Positions 28,497 to 36,503 of a stretch of 51,529 nt of DNA are shown in pieces; positions within the stretch are counted from its first letter, which is position 1; each line of letters begins with the position of its first letter. The DNA comes from an uncultured Bacteroidales bacterium (GTDB lineage Bacteria; Bacteroidota; Bacteroidia; Bacteroidales; UBA932). The stretch lies in contig CALUQB010000020.1 of assembly GCA_944322815.1 (NCBI GenBank), forward strand, positions 1 through 51,529. Direction: 5' to 3'. Under the pieces are notes generated by a model. It was not told the origin of the DNA, did no database searches, and worked only from the letters and a program-made list of their open reading frames with translations. The position numbers were made by a program, and so were the translations under genes.

Positions 28497-30584
28497 TTAT
28501 TTCAAAGTAATCCGGAGTGGACGGCCTGCGCTGACTATGTGACGATGGGTCTTGCCGCCATTGACCGAAACGGTCACCTCCAGTCTGCCGTTTGGCTGGC
28601 GGACGACTGAAATGTCGAAATCGCTGCCGAAAGCCTTGATGTGGCGAAGGTCTGCACGGTCCCAGGACGAAGGGAGCGATGGAGTCATAGTAAACGAGTG
28701 CAGTCCTGTAGGACGTATGCCGAATATGCCTTCGGTGACGATGCGGCAGTATAGTCCGCTCTCTGCGGAAAGATGTCGCTGCGCTCCCTCCGGCCAGGCT
28801 TCCACCATATAAGGCACGTGCTCGCCGAGAAGTCTCCGGGCGGAGAAATCATGCATGAAGCCGTAGGCCTCGTCCGCATAGCCGGCACAGAACAGGCCGC
28901 GGAGGGTATAAAGCGTTGCCCTGTCCCAGAAAGTATGGTCGCCCTGCGCTGTCAGCACACCGTCCGAAGTCATCAGCTCAGGCCCCAGAAGAGCAGCAGC
29001 CGTACCCTCGCGATGGAAATCCAGTCCCGTAACGAGAGGCAGGCATATCCATGAACGCAAAATGTCATTCCCGTCATAATACCGGTAAGTCTCATAACCT
29101 GACACCTCGGCTCCGAAATAGTCCGCTATCGCAGTCTCCATAAGCTCTGCCTCGGCCTTGTACTTTCCGGATACGCTCCGTGAAAATCCCATGTCATCAG
29201 CCAAATACGCAGCTGACAGGAGCGCATCATAATACAAGCAAGATGTGCTCAGATTCGCATCCCCGGAAGGGAAACGCCCCTCAAGTTCATCCGTATCGGA
29301 GGCCACCACCCCGTCTGCAGTCTTCTGCCTGCGGCAATACTCCAGGCACCATTCGATGAGAGGCCAGAGCTCTTCAGCCGTCTGTTCCTCCCCTGAAGCC
29401 ATCGCGAATCTTGCAGCTCCGCAAGCCAGCATGGCGGCATCTCCACGGTCACCTGCACCGGCCCAGATATCAGTTCCCTCGGCAATGATGGAACTCGGTA
29501 TCGGACTGTATCCTTCATTCATGAATTCACTGAAGAGCCTGTAACAATTTTTGGCAGACTCGTTTCCTTTCCGATATCCTGTAAACGGGAACAAGGGACT
29601 CACATACTCTCCCTGGTCATTTGTCCACAAGGCGGCATAGAATACTTCTCCTCCCGGGGCATGCATGTAACCGTTCTTCGTCTTTATGATGCTCTCGCAG
29701 GCACGTATCTTCGAAAAATAAAATTCAGCATCCAGCACACTGTCCGGACTTTCGAGGATGAGGGAAGATGACATTTCATCGATAAAGGAACATCTTGCGG
29801 CATATTCTGTCCCGTAATCCGGTGTGACTGTCTCCTCTCCGGCCACGCAGGCGGAAAAAAACATATCAAAAGAAACTTCGGCGCCCGGAGCCAAGGTATA
29901 ATTGCCGTCCCCTGCCGTTTCGCCCTTAATGGTATAGATCCTGCCATCCGCTCCCCTTTCCGGATCAGTGGTGTAGATACATCTGCAGTCAGGAATGTTA
30001 AGAACGAAAGTCCTGCCGCCGATGTTCTTCAACGTATACTTTTCGCAGACCAGCAATTTGTCGGCTGACGGGAAAAACACGCGCGTCATCTCTATCTCGG
30101 GTTCATTGCCGGCCTTGCGGTCTACCCCAGAATATGTCCAGCCGACATTCCAGAGACTTTTTACAGTAAGAATGCCGTCAAAACGCACCTGAGTGACCTT
30201 TTCACCGGCGATCGTCATATCCTCTATGGAAATGGCCGGAACCACATCCGCAGAGGTTCTCCAGACCAGACTGCCGTGAGTGTCATTGGGGATTTTCCTG
30301 AGTGTCGGAAACACCAGCGAACGTTCGAATCTGAATGCTCCGTCGGCATCCACTCCCCAGCGCAGCACTTCGGAGACCTTTTCTCCGGTCATTTCGAGAT
30401 GGTCATAGTGCGGAATGTCATCTTCCGGCTGCCATACGATAGCTCGTCCATCATCCGCCAATGTCCACCGTGGCTTCTGTTCTTTCTGCCGGTTTCCATC
30501 ATTCTGTGTCTGCGCCGTCAGGCTGAAGGCACAGCACAGGCATGCCGACATGACTGCCAGCAGTTTCATTCTCATCATTTTCAT
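28497..30584 (-). CDS. Secreted (alpha/alpha)6-barrel glycosidase-like protein, family not assigned
   Basis: This 695-residue secreted protein has an N-terminal beta-sandwich of about 260 residues followed by a six-hairpin barrel. The barrel shows the repeated helix pattern and conserved acidic patches of families such as GH65, GH78 and GH95: AGAGDRGDAAML, GDHTFWDRATLYTLRG and VEAWPEGAQRHLSAESG. The short C-terminal beta part (GIFGIRPTGLHSFTMTPSLP) is typical of that clan. I cannot place it in a numbered family. Acid candidates are Asp in DRGD, Asp in FWDRA and Glu in EAWPEG. Its position between a phosphoesterase and GH3 argues for glycan cleavage. Confidence 0.68.
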   Translation of the reverse strand: MKMMRMKLLAVMSACLCCAFSLTAQTQNDGNRQKEQKPRWTLADDGRAIVWQPEDDIPHYDHLEMTGEKVSEVLRWGVDADGAFRFERSLVFPTLRKIPNDTHGSLVWRTSADVVPAISIEDMTIAGEKVTQVRFDGILTVKSLWNVGWTYSGVDRKAGNEPEIEMTRVFFPSADKLLVCEKYTLKNIGGRTFVLNIPDCRCIYTTDPERGADGRIYTIKGETAGDGNYTLAPGAEVSFDMFFSACVAGEETVTPDYGTEYAARCSFIDEMSSSLILESPDSVLDAEFYFSKIRACESIIKTKNGYMHAPGGEVFYAALWTNDQGEYVSPLFPFTGYRKGNESAKNCYRLFSEFMNEGYSPIPSSIIAEGTDIWAGAGDRGDAAMLACGAARFAMASGEEQTAEELWPLIEWCLEYCRRQKTADGVVASDTDELEGRFPSGDANLSTSCLYYDALLSAAYLADDMGFSRSVSGKYKAEAELMETAIADYFGAEVSGYETYRYYDGNDILRSWICLPLVTGLDFHREGTAAALLGPELMTSDGVLTAQGDHTFWDRATLYTLRGLFCAGYADEAYGFMHDFSARRLLGEHVPYMVEAWPEGAQRHLSAESGLYCRIVTEGIFGIRPTGLHSFTMTPSLPSSWDRADLRHIKAFGSDFDISVVRQPNGRLEVTVSVNGGKTHRHIVSAGRPLRITLK

Positions 30585-30612
30585 AAAATTTCCGCTGTTT
30601 TCCTGCTTCTTG

Positions 30613-31767
30613 TTACGGTTTGTCTATAACAAACTCAAACTGATCATAAGGCGCAGTCCTCCAGGCCTGGTCCGATGAAATATAAGATATCGCGAACAGC
30701 GGAGAAAACGTCCTCACGCCGATGGTCTTGCCGTCAGGCTTGAACTCCAGTATGCGGAGCCAGCAGTCTCCGCCGTTCCCGTGCCACTGGCCGTCGTTTG
30801 TCTGGGAATTGAACATCATCTGCGGAATGATATGCCCGTCGGCCGCAGGGTCCTCACGGAATCCGCATGTACAGCTGTAGTCTATGTCTTTCACGTCGCT
30901 GCCTGCAGGAATGCGTGGAGGGACCCCGGTGTGTCCGCAGAGAACGAGAACTATGTTCGATGAAGGATATACCAGTTTCTCCCACACGGCCTGAGGCCAG
31001 TTATGCGGAGTCACCTTGTACCACTTCTCGTCTTCGATACGCGTCCCGTCCGGCAGGATGAAAGAATGCACCAGGAGTATCACCTTGTGATCCGCGTATT
31101 CCGGTCTGGAAATCAGTTCAGATGCCCACTGGAGTATTTCATCGCGAGGAGCGAACTCCAGGGCCAGGATCAGTATCTTTCCCCACGCATCATCGCTGAA
31201 CTCGTATGCGGCGTTCTCGAGGGTATGCACGTTCTGCCAGTTCGGCGCAGTCGCCACGAGATGCTCCATATTCAGAAGATTCCGCTCCGGATAGACATAG
31301 TCCGGCATCTGCGAATACCTGTGCTCGGCAGAGATGTAGCCCAAGTCATGATTCCCCTGACAGGCTATGTACGGCACCCTGTTGTCAAGGAACGAAAGCG
31401 AATGTGAAATGGCTTCCCACTGCTGTCGCGAGGTCTGGGTCCCGTTCGGAAAATCCGGAAGGCCACCGGCTATGAGCTTGTTGTTCTGCTCCACAAGGTC
31501 ACCCGTAAGCAGAGCCGTCATCACATTCAGCCGCTTGGCATTCTGCGCTATCCAGGCCGTCTGCAGGTCGAAGAGAGGCTGCGTCGCGGCGAACTTGATG
31601 TAACTCTGCGCGTCACCGAACATGATCATGGAAAAGGATTCCGGATCTTCCAGCTGAGGATATACCGGAATAATAGGTTCGGACTGTTTTATCTGGCCCG
31701 AAACCTGAATTGCAGCCAGCAGCGGCAAAACCAGGGCAGCCGCAAATATCACAACACTACGTTTCAT
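30613..31767 (-). CDS. Secreted calcineurin-like metallophosphoesterase
   Basis: This 384-residue protein has a signal peptide (SVVIFAAALVLPLLAAIQV) and the metallophosphoesterase motifs in order: GDAQ (the usual DxH with Gln at the third position), TGDLVEQ, QGNHDLGY, LVHSFIL and CGHTG. The motif set indicates a two-metal phosphoesterase acting in the periplasm. A substrate in this locus is unknown; removing phosphate from a decorated glycan is possible. The start at 31767 opens the signal peptide; the frame extends four codons upstream. A strong hairpin lies between it and the GH16 gene. Confidence 0.84.
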   Translation of the reverse strand: MKRSVVIFAAALVLPLLAAIQVSGQIKQSEPIIPVYPQLEDPESFSMIMFGDAQSYIKFAATQPLFDLQTAWIAQNAKRLNVMTALLTGDLVEQNNKLIAGGLPDFPNGTQTSRQQWEAISHSLSFLDNRVPYIACQGNHDLGYISAEHRYSQMPDYVYPERNLLNMEHLVATAPNWQNVHTLENAAYEFSDDAWGKILILALEFAPRDEILQWASELISRPEYADHKVILLVHSFILPDGTRIEDEKWYKVTPHNWPQAVWEKLVYPSSNIVLVLCGHTGVPPRIPAGSDVKDIDYSCTCGFREDPAADGHIIPQMMFNSQTNDGQWHGNGGDCWLRILEFKPDGKTIGVRTFSPLFAISYISSDQAWRTAPYDQFEFVIDKP

Positions 31768-31802
31768 TATAATAATCACTATTAACCTTTATCTAAAACT
31801 TG

Positions 31803-31828
31803 TGCGGCCGATTGTATGGCCGGCCGCA
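31803..31828 (-). terminator. GC-rich hairpin between GH16 and phosphoesterase genes
   Basis: TGCGGCCG (31803-31810) and CGGCCGCA (31821-31828) pair over 8 bp with a 10-base loop, just after the GH16 stop. On the minus strand CACAAGTTTT follows, a weak T-run. It could be a partial terminator that lowers expression of downstream genes, or an mRNA-stabilising end. Confidence 0.45.
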
Positions 31829-31837
31829 ATACCATGA

Positions 31838-32941
31838 TTACAGTTTGGTGACGCGGACCCAGTCCACAAGCATGTATGACGGACAGTCATCAGGATTTAT
31901 CGCGTTCGGTCCGGCAGGACCGACACTGAGGATGATGTGGAAACCGCCGCTGAACGGCCATTGCATGAGTTCCGCCTCGTTTTCAAGGTGCTGGTTTTCA
32001 TATGTGAAGGCGATCTGCGGATTGTCTTCGGTACAGCCGTTGGCATCGTAGATGATCACTGCATCGTCAGTGATATCGGCTGCATAGGTGTTATATTCCC
32101 CGGCATTGTACCCGCTGTATTCCCTGTCGACATGATCCGTATTATGTCCGGTGTAGACATCGATATAATGTGAATGCAGGGTATGCTGTACATAGTCATG
32201 CAGATAGCTGTGTTCCATGATGTCTATCTCGCCGCTGTCAGGCCAGCCTCCGTAAGTCTGATATTCAGGTTCCGGCATCATCCAGATCGCCTGGCCTACG
32301 GATTCCGCGTCATCCACGAATTTGGCGCGGACTTCTATGCGGAACGGGGCCTGGAACCAGAGCTTGCCCTGGGTCTTGACGCCTCCTGACAGACATTCGC
32401 CGTCTTCTGAAACTATGGCCAGCACCAGATTACCATCCTGGATGTATGAATGGTCCGGGCTTCCCGACATGGAAACCTGCCATGCTGCCGTACCTCTCGG
32501 GACATAATTCCATGCATCCATATCAAGACCGTCGGCCTGGTCAAAGTCATCGAAAAAGAGCACGTCATCATCTGCACCTGGAAAACGGCTTTCGTAAGCC
32601 GAAAGCACTACCGTGTAGACTGTCTCCTCGCCGTCGCAGGTGACAGTGAAATCCTGGCTTTCAGGCCAGTCTCCGGTGAAATCCTTGGGATCCGGCGAGA
32701 TGGTGGCTCCGTCCGCCAGCCTGTAGTCGACTTTGGAGACCTGGCCTCCGTATTTTATGGCTCCGATTTTAGCGATGTGGCTCTCCTGATCTATGGCCGC
32801 ATGGTATACATAGTCGCCCACGGAGAGACTGAAACGTTCAAGCGGGTATCCTGCGTCAGGACTGACGCCATTCCCTGTACAGCCTGTCAGGGACAGGGCT
32901 GCAAGGGCTGCGGTCAAAAGTATCGTCATTTTTCTTGTCAT
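31838..32941 (-). CDS. GH16 endo-glycanase lipoprotein
   Basis: This 367-residue enzyme is lipid-anchored (LSLTGC, Cys21). An N-terminal beta domain (about 30-120) of the DUF5018-like type precedes the GH16 jelly-roll. The catalytic signature is Glu238-Ile-Asp240-Ile-Met-Glu243, the ExDxxE form of laminarinases and related enzymes. GH16 members cut internal beta-1,3/1,4-glucan, beta-galactan or, in some gut bacteria, mucin O-glycan chains. A surface endo-enzyme would supply oligosaccharides to the SusCD pairs. The GH2, GH20 and kinase neighbours favour a galactose/GlcNAc substrate; GH3 favours a beta-glucan. Confidence 0.9.
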   Translation of the reverse strand: MTRKMTILLTAALAALSLTGCTGNGVSPDAGYPLERFSLSVGDYVYHAAIDQESHIAKIGAIKYGGQVSKVDYRLADGATISPDPKDFTGDWPESQDFTVTCDGEETVYTVVLSAYESRFPGADDDVLFFDDFDQADGLDMDAWNYVPRGTAAWQVSMSGSPDHSYIQDGNLVLAIVSEDGECLSGGVKTQGKLWFQAPFRIEVRAKFVDDAESVGQAIWMMPEPEYQTYGGWPDSGEIDIMEHSYLHDYVQHTLHSHYIDVYTGHNTDHVDREYSGYNAGEYNTYAADITDDAVIIYDANGCTEDNPQIAFTYENQHLENEAELMQWPFSGGFHIILSVGPAGPNAINPDDCPSYMLVDWVRVTKL

Positions 32942-33015
32942 TGTTTTTGGTTTGGTTTATCGTTTTGTCTTTGGCAGACGTGCTGCCGCTCGCATGCAGA
33001 AAATGGTGCCCGCCG

Positions 33016-34707
33016 TTATTCTGCCGGGGTGTACGGGATATACTCGAATGAATCTATGGTCATCGTGCCGTTGCCCAATCCATGTTCATCATCGCTTCCT
33101 ATACCGAAATTATACTGGAAACCTTCATGGGAACTGCCGCTCTGCCATATATCTCCTACGTTCGTGCTGTTATCGCAAACCAGGATGTCGTTGATATAGA
33201 CTTTTCGTGAGAGTGTCTGATTCATTTCGGTACCGGTCCTTGTAGTAGGGAAGATTTCTATCTTCAACACTTTCATGTCATTTACTGCCGGATAATCTGT
33301 AAATTCCGGTGTTACTCCCCAGCGAGTACCCCAGCCGTTATCAAACCCGAAATTGACTTGCCTGCCCCAGGACAGTGTAATATTGCCTCCGGCAGATAAA
33401 TGGTTCGTATTGCCAGTCCCGCCAAGACGTATTGCAAGATATGTCTCGCCTTCCCAGTTGTTCATATAGAAAAAGCCTGATGTCAAATCAATTTCAGAGA
33501 ATTTGATAATGAATGTTCCGTATTTGAATTTATCATAAGTTTTTACCATGGCCGCAGCATTCTCTGCAGTCAATGTGCCGTCCGTGGAAGCAAGGCCGAC
33601 AGGAGTACTCTGGTTAGGGTCGACGCAGGACTGCTGTGAGACAGTCAGGGTCTTGGATTCCTGACCGGCGGCAGCAAGAGTAAGAGTATATGACTTCGCG
33701 TAGATATACTTCGAATAAGGAAGAGTGACCTTCACTTCCTGTGAACCTGTGCCCGAAGCAGGCTCGACAGTGACATCATCGCTGTCCGCCGAGATGGTCC
33801 AGGCTGTTCCTGCCGGAGCATCGACAGTATAGGTCTTTGACGCTCCCTTGTAGCTGAAGTTCAGATCCTCCGTCGCTGCGAATCCGAAACCGGACTGAGG
33901 GAAATCCTCTGCCGTGACAGTCACTTCCCTGATATCTCTGGCAGCCACTTCGAGAGACGCAAGCGAACCTGCAGCCGCAGTACCGTCGGCCATAGTGACA
34001 GTCAGCCGGAGATCCGAATAAGAACCTGGCAGCACTACCAGATAATAAGGTCCTGCAGCAAGATTCCCGTCATTTTCAGCCACGAGACTCACATTGGCGA
34101 CAGTCTCCGATTCTGCAGCGACCGCAGAGTATGGCGTCCGGCTCATATCCACCGTATAAGCTCCGGCCAGACTCCGGTCAGCGGAAAGTGATACGGACCT
34201 GACTGCTCCTGTCACGCCTTCGACATTCACTTTCAGCATCGCTGCGACATGGTCGAAAACAAGGCTGTTATCCTCACCGGACTTGGCTACTGCAGGATTC
34301 AGCATGGTGTCAAAAGTGCCATCTGCCGTTGAATATTGCACGGAAGGCAGGGTCGCGCTGATGGTGTTCCCGGTCATGGATGCATTCCCGTCATACGGAT
34401 ACAATGCATTATACTGTACATCAGGAAGTGCCGACCCGCTGAATGTAGCGGCAGAAGAGCCTGCGCCTTCGATGATGTCGAATCTGTTTGTCTGACCGTC
34501 GAAAATGCCGATGGCATCGTTTTCTGACCAGACGACGGACTTTCCGTCATCTGCGATGGCCGTTCTGGTCAAGGCAGGCGTCCCTGCAGTGAAATCCATG
34601 GGAATACGCTCCCGGAGTGTATTCCCGGGATTCTCCTTATCCGAACATGACACGGCTGCCAGCACTGCCGCCGCACCGCATATCATAGAGAATATATTCT
34701 TTTTCAT
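33016..34707 (-). CDS. Surface lipoprotein: fimbrillin-like, BACON and C-terminal module
   Basis: This 563-residue lipoprotein (lipobox AAVSC, Cys21) has three parts. Residues 30-270 resemble fimbrillin-like domains (LTRTAIADDGKSVVWSENDAIGIFDG). A BACON-like beta-sandwich follows at about 285-365 (WTISADSDDVTVEPASG ending LTVSQQS). Last comes a module of about 190 residues ending TIDSFEYIPYTPAE that also ends the other lipoprotein upstream. In a SusCD locus this position is typical of surface glycan-binding proteins (SusE/SusF role). No catalytic site was seen. The start at 34707 opens the signal peptide; a longer frame adds ten unrelated residues. Confidence 0.75.
   Translation of the reverse strand: MKKNIFSMICGAAAVLAAVSCSDKENPGNTLRERIPMDFTAGTPALTRTAIADDGKSVVWSENDAIGIFDGQTNRFDIIEGAGSSAATFSGSALPDVQYNALYPYDGNASMTGNTISATLPSVQYSTADGTFDTMLNPAVAKSGEDNSLVFDHVAAMLKVNVEGVTGAVRSVSLSADRSLAGAYTVDMSRTPYSAVAAESETVANVSLVAENDGNLAAGPYYLVVLPGSYSDLRLTVTMADGTAAAGSLASLEVAARDIREVTVTAEDFPQSGFGFAATEDLNFSYKGASKTYTVDAPAGTAWTISADSDDVTVEPASGTGSQEVKVTLPYSKYIYAKSYTLTLAAAGQESKTLTVSQQSCVDPNQSTPVGLASTDGTLTAENAAAMVKTYDKFKYGTFIIKFSEIDLTSGFFYMNNWEGETYLAIRLGGTGNTNHLSAGGNITLSWGRQVNFGFDNGWGTRWGVTPEFTDYPAVNDMKVLKIEIFPTTRTGTEMNQTLSRKVYINDILVCDNSTNVGDIWQSGSSHEGFQYNFGIGSDDEHGLGNGTMTIDSFEYIPYTPAE
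33703..33729. repeat. 27-bp direct repeat, copy 1 (lipoprotein gene)
   Basis: An identical 27-base block occurs here and at 35593-35619, encoding the VTLPYSKYI stretch of the BACON-like domains in both lipoproteins. The C-termini also share an identical 20-base block (33035-33054 and 34895-34914). This points to recent duplication or gene conversion. Confidence 0.7.
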
Positions 34708-34720
34708 CACGATGAATGTT

Positions 34721-34867
34721 TTAGTCGTTAAAATCAAAATCGATGAATTCAGGATCGTTGAATCCGTTCAAGGTTGTCTCACTGCTGGCGCAGAATCCTA
34801 TTTCTGGGTTCACTGCAGTTGTTTCGAAATACGGGCTTTCGTACCCGCGAGATTCATTTTGTTTCAT
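34721..34867 (-). CDS. 48-residue acidic peptide between the surface lipoproteins
   Basis: A complete short frame starts MKQNESRGYESPYF, continues ETTAVNPEIGFCASSE and ends PEFIDFDFND. It has ten acidic and two basic residues, one cysteine (Cys26), and no signal peptide or membrane segment. It fits tightly between the flanking genes, 17 bases after one and 13 before the other, which argues for a real translated gene. The YESP...EIGFCASS layout recalls short peptides found beside fimbrillin-type genes in Bacteroidota (from memory, not verified). Function unknown: a peptide precursor or a small partner of the lipoproteins are possibilities. Confidence 0.72.
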   Translation of the reverse strand: MKQNESRGYESPYFETTAVNPEIGFCASSETTLNGFNDPEFIDFDFND

Positions 34868-34884
34868 AATACAAACGTTATCAA

Positions 34885-36435
34885 TTATTCAAAAGGGATA
34901 TACTCGAATGAATCGATGGTAATGGAACCGTTTCCGGCACCTCCTATTCCGAACTGGTACTGGAGTCCCGGATGGTCGCTTCCGGCCTGCCAGATATCAC
35001 CTCCGCACCACGGTATGGCATGGGCAGGATTGTCATCAGGGTGATGCTCCAGGCTCTGTTCATAAACGAGAACGTCATTTATCCAAAGTTTTCTGGATAC
35101 TACATTGTTCTGGCTGTAACCGGAACGAGTGGCCGGCTTGATTTCCAGTTTCAGGGTTTTCAATGCATTCAGGTCAATATCTGTCGTATAAGAATAGTCC
35201 TGTTCCCAGCCGTTGCTCCAGCCGGTATCTATCGACCAGTAGACTACCTTTCCGTCACTCAGGGTCACGGTCCCTTTCGTACCGACCAGATTGTTCTCCG
35301 TCTTGCCACCGAAACGGACCATCAGCACTATGCCTCCCGAGCCCCAGTTGTTGATGTCGAAATATCCGCTGCTGAGATTCACATCGGAGAACGTCCAGAT
35401 GAAAGTTCCGTGTTTCCAGTAGTCCTGAGACTTGACATAAGCCGTACCGTCGTGTGCCGTCAAAGTGAACCCGTCGAGATCCGGAGTATTTACCGGCAGG
35501 GCAAAGGATTTCTGGATTATGGCCAGGGTCTTCGGTTCCATCTCGATGGACTCGTCATCCGACTCGAGAGTGAGGGTGTAGGTCTTGTCATTGATATACT
35601 TCGAATAAGGAAGAGTGACGGTAATGTCACCGGATGTTGTCCCGGAAATCGGGGTGATAGTGACAGACGGATCGTTGCAGGAAACTTTCCAGAGCATGGA
35701 AGCATCGATATGGAAAGTCTTGGTCTCGCCGGCATAGGCGAATGTCCTGGCAGTCTCATCAGTCTCGGTGAAATCAAGAGTCACAGGACCGTCCTGGATT
35801 ATGGAAATGCTCCTGAAATCTTCTGCAGTCTCGATCCTGACAGTGGCCGTACGCATGCTTGTTCCCTCACCTGCAGATGCCGTGACCGTCACAGGCTCTT
35901 TCGAACCTTCTCCAGAAGAAGGACTGAATGTGATCCATGTCTGCGGTGAAGTGACTGTCCACGGCAGATCGGAAGTCACCGTGAAAGTCACGCTTCCGCC
36001 ATTGCCGTCTATCATTCCGGACGGAGAAGTCACTTCCAGGCTGCTTTTGGCATTCTGCGTGATTTTCACAAGTACAGGTTCCTCCACTTCTTCCGCAGTG
36101 ACGGTAAGGGTCGCTGTCCTCGGTTCATCGCTTGTATTGTCTTCGAATGTCACTGTAATGTCTGACGTGAGAGAGCTCGTGGCACTTGCTCCCGGTGTCA
36201 CGCTGCACCACTCCTCCGAATCGTTATCGATGTACCATGGTCTGTTCGAGCTGATACTGAACGTGACCGGATCGGCAGATGCCGAAGCCACAGTGTATTC
36301 CGACTTGGCATCCACGACTATTTTCGGGGCCTGTTCAGGCTGCGAGTCTATTTCCGGAGTCTGATAGCATCCGGTAAGCGCCGCCATAGCCGCTGCGATG
36401 CAAGCTCCAAGATTGAAAATTGAATTGGTTTTCAT
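34885..36435 (-). CDS. Surface lipoprotein with BACON domains and the shared C-terminal module
   Basis: This 516-residue lipoprotein (lipobox ALTGC, Cys23) has three tandem BACON-like beta-sandwiches: about 45-130 (ending VKITQNAK), 133-218 (TVTSPQTWITFSPSSGEG, ending SIIQDG) and 230-315 (ending LAIIQKS). The C-terminal module of about 190 residues (WKHGTFIWTF to DSFEYIPFE) is shared with the fimbrillin/BACON lipoprotein downstream. BACON domains in such loci often act as spacers that lift a binding module off the surface, so the C-terminal module is the candidate glycan binder. It follows the second SusD by 68 bases, the usual place of a surface glycan-binding protein. Confidence 0.8.
   Translation of the reverse strand: MKTNSIFNLGACIAAAMAALTGCYQTPEIDSQPEQAPKIVVDAKSEYTVASASADPVTFSISSNRPWYIDNDSEEWCSVTPGASATSSLTSDITVTFEDNTSDEPRTATLTVTAEEVEEPVLVKITQNAKSSLEVTSPSGMIDGNGGSVTFTVTSDLPWTVTSPQTWITFSPSSGEGSKEPVTVTASAGEGTSMRTATVRIETAEDFRSISIIQDGPVTLDFTETDETARTFAYAGETKTFHIDASMLWKVSCNDPSVTITPISGTTSGDITVTLPYSKYINDKTYTLTLESDDESIEMEPKTLAIIQKSFALPVNTPDLDGFTLTAHDGTAYVKSQDYWKHGTFIWTFSDVNLSSGYFDINNWGSGGIVLMVRFGGKTENNLVGTKGTVTLSDGKVVYWSIDTGWSNGWEQDYSYTTDIDLNALKTLKLEIKPATRSGYSQNNVVSRKLWINDVLVYEQSLEHHPDDNPAHAIPWCGGDIWQAGSDHPGLQYQFGIGGAGNGSITIDSFEYIPFE
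35593..35619. repeat. 27-bp direct repeat, copy 2 (BACON lipoprotein gene)
   Basis: This is the partner of the block at 33703-33729, identical over 27 bases and in the same reading frame of a homologous domain. Confidence 0.7.
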
Positions 36436-36503
36436 TGTATTTTGTTTTAACATTCATCAATATGTTTTTCTTCGGTCAATATGTCTGTTGTCAGGCCCCA
36501 CTG

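Noticed and set aside
34972-35949. 325-codon open frame on the plus strand
   Set aside because: It is antisense to the BACON lipoprotein gene, with no start context or motif.
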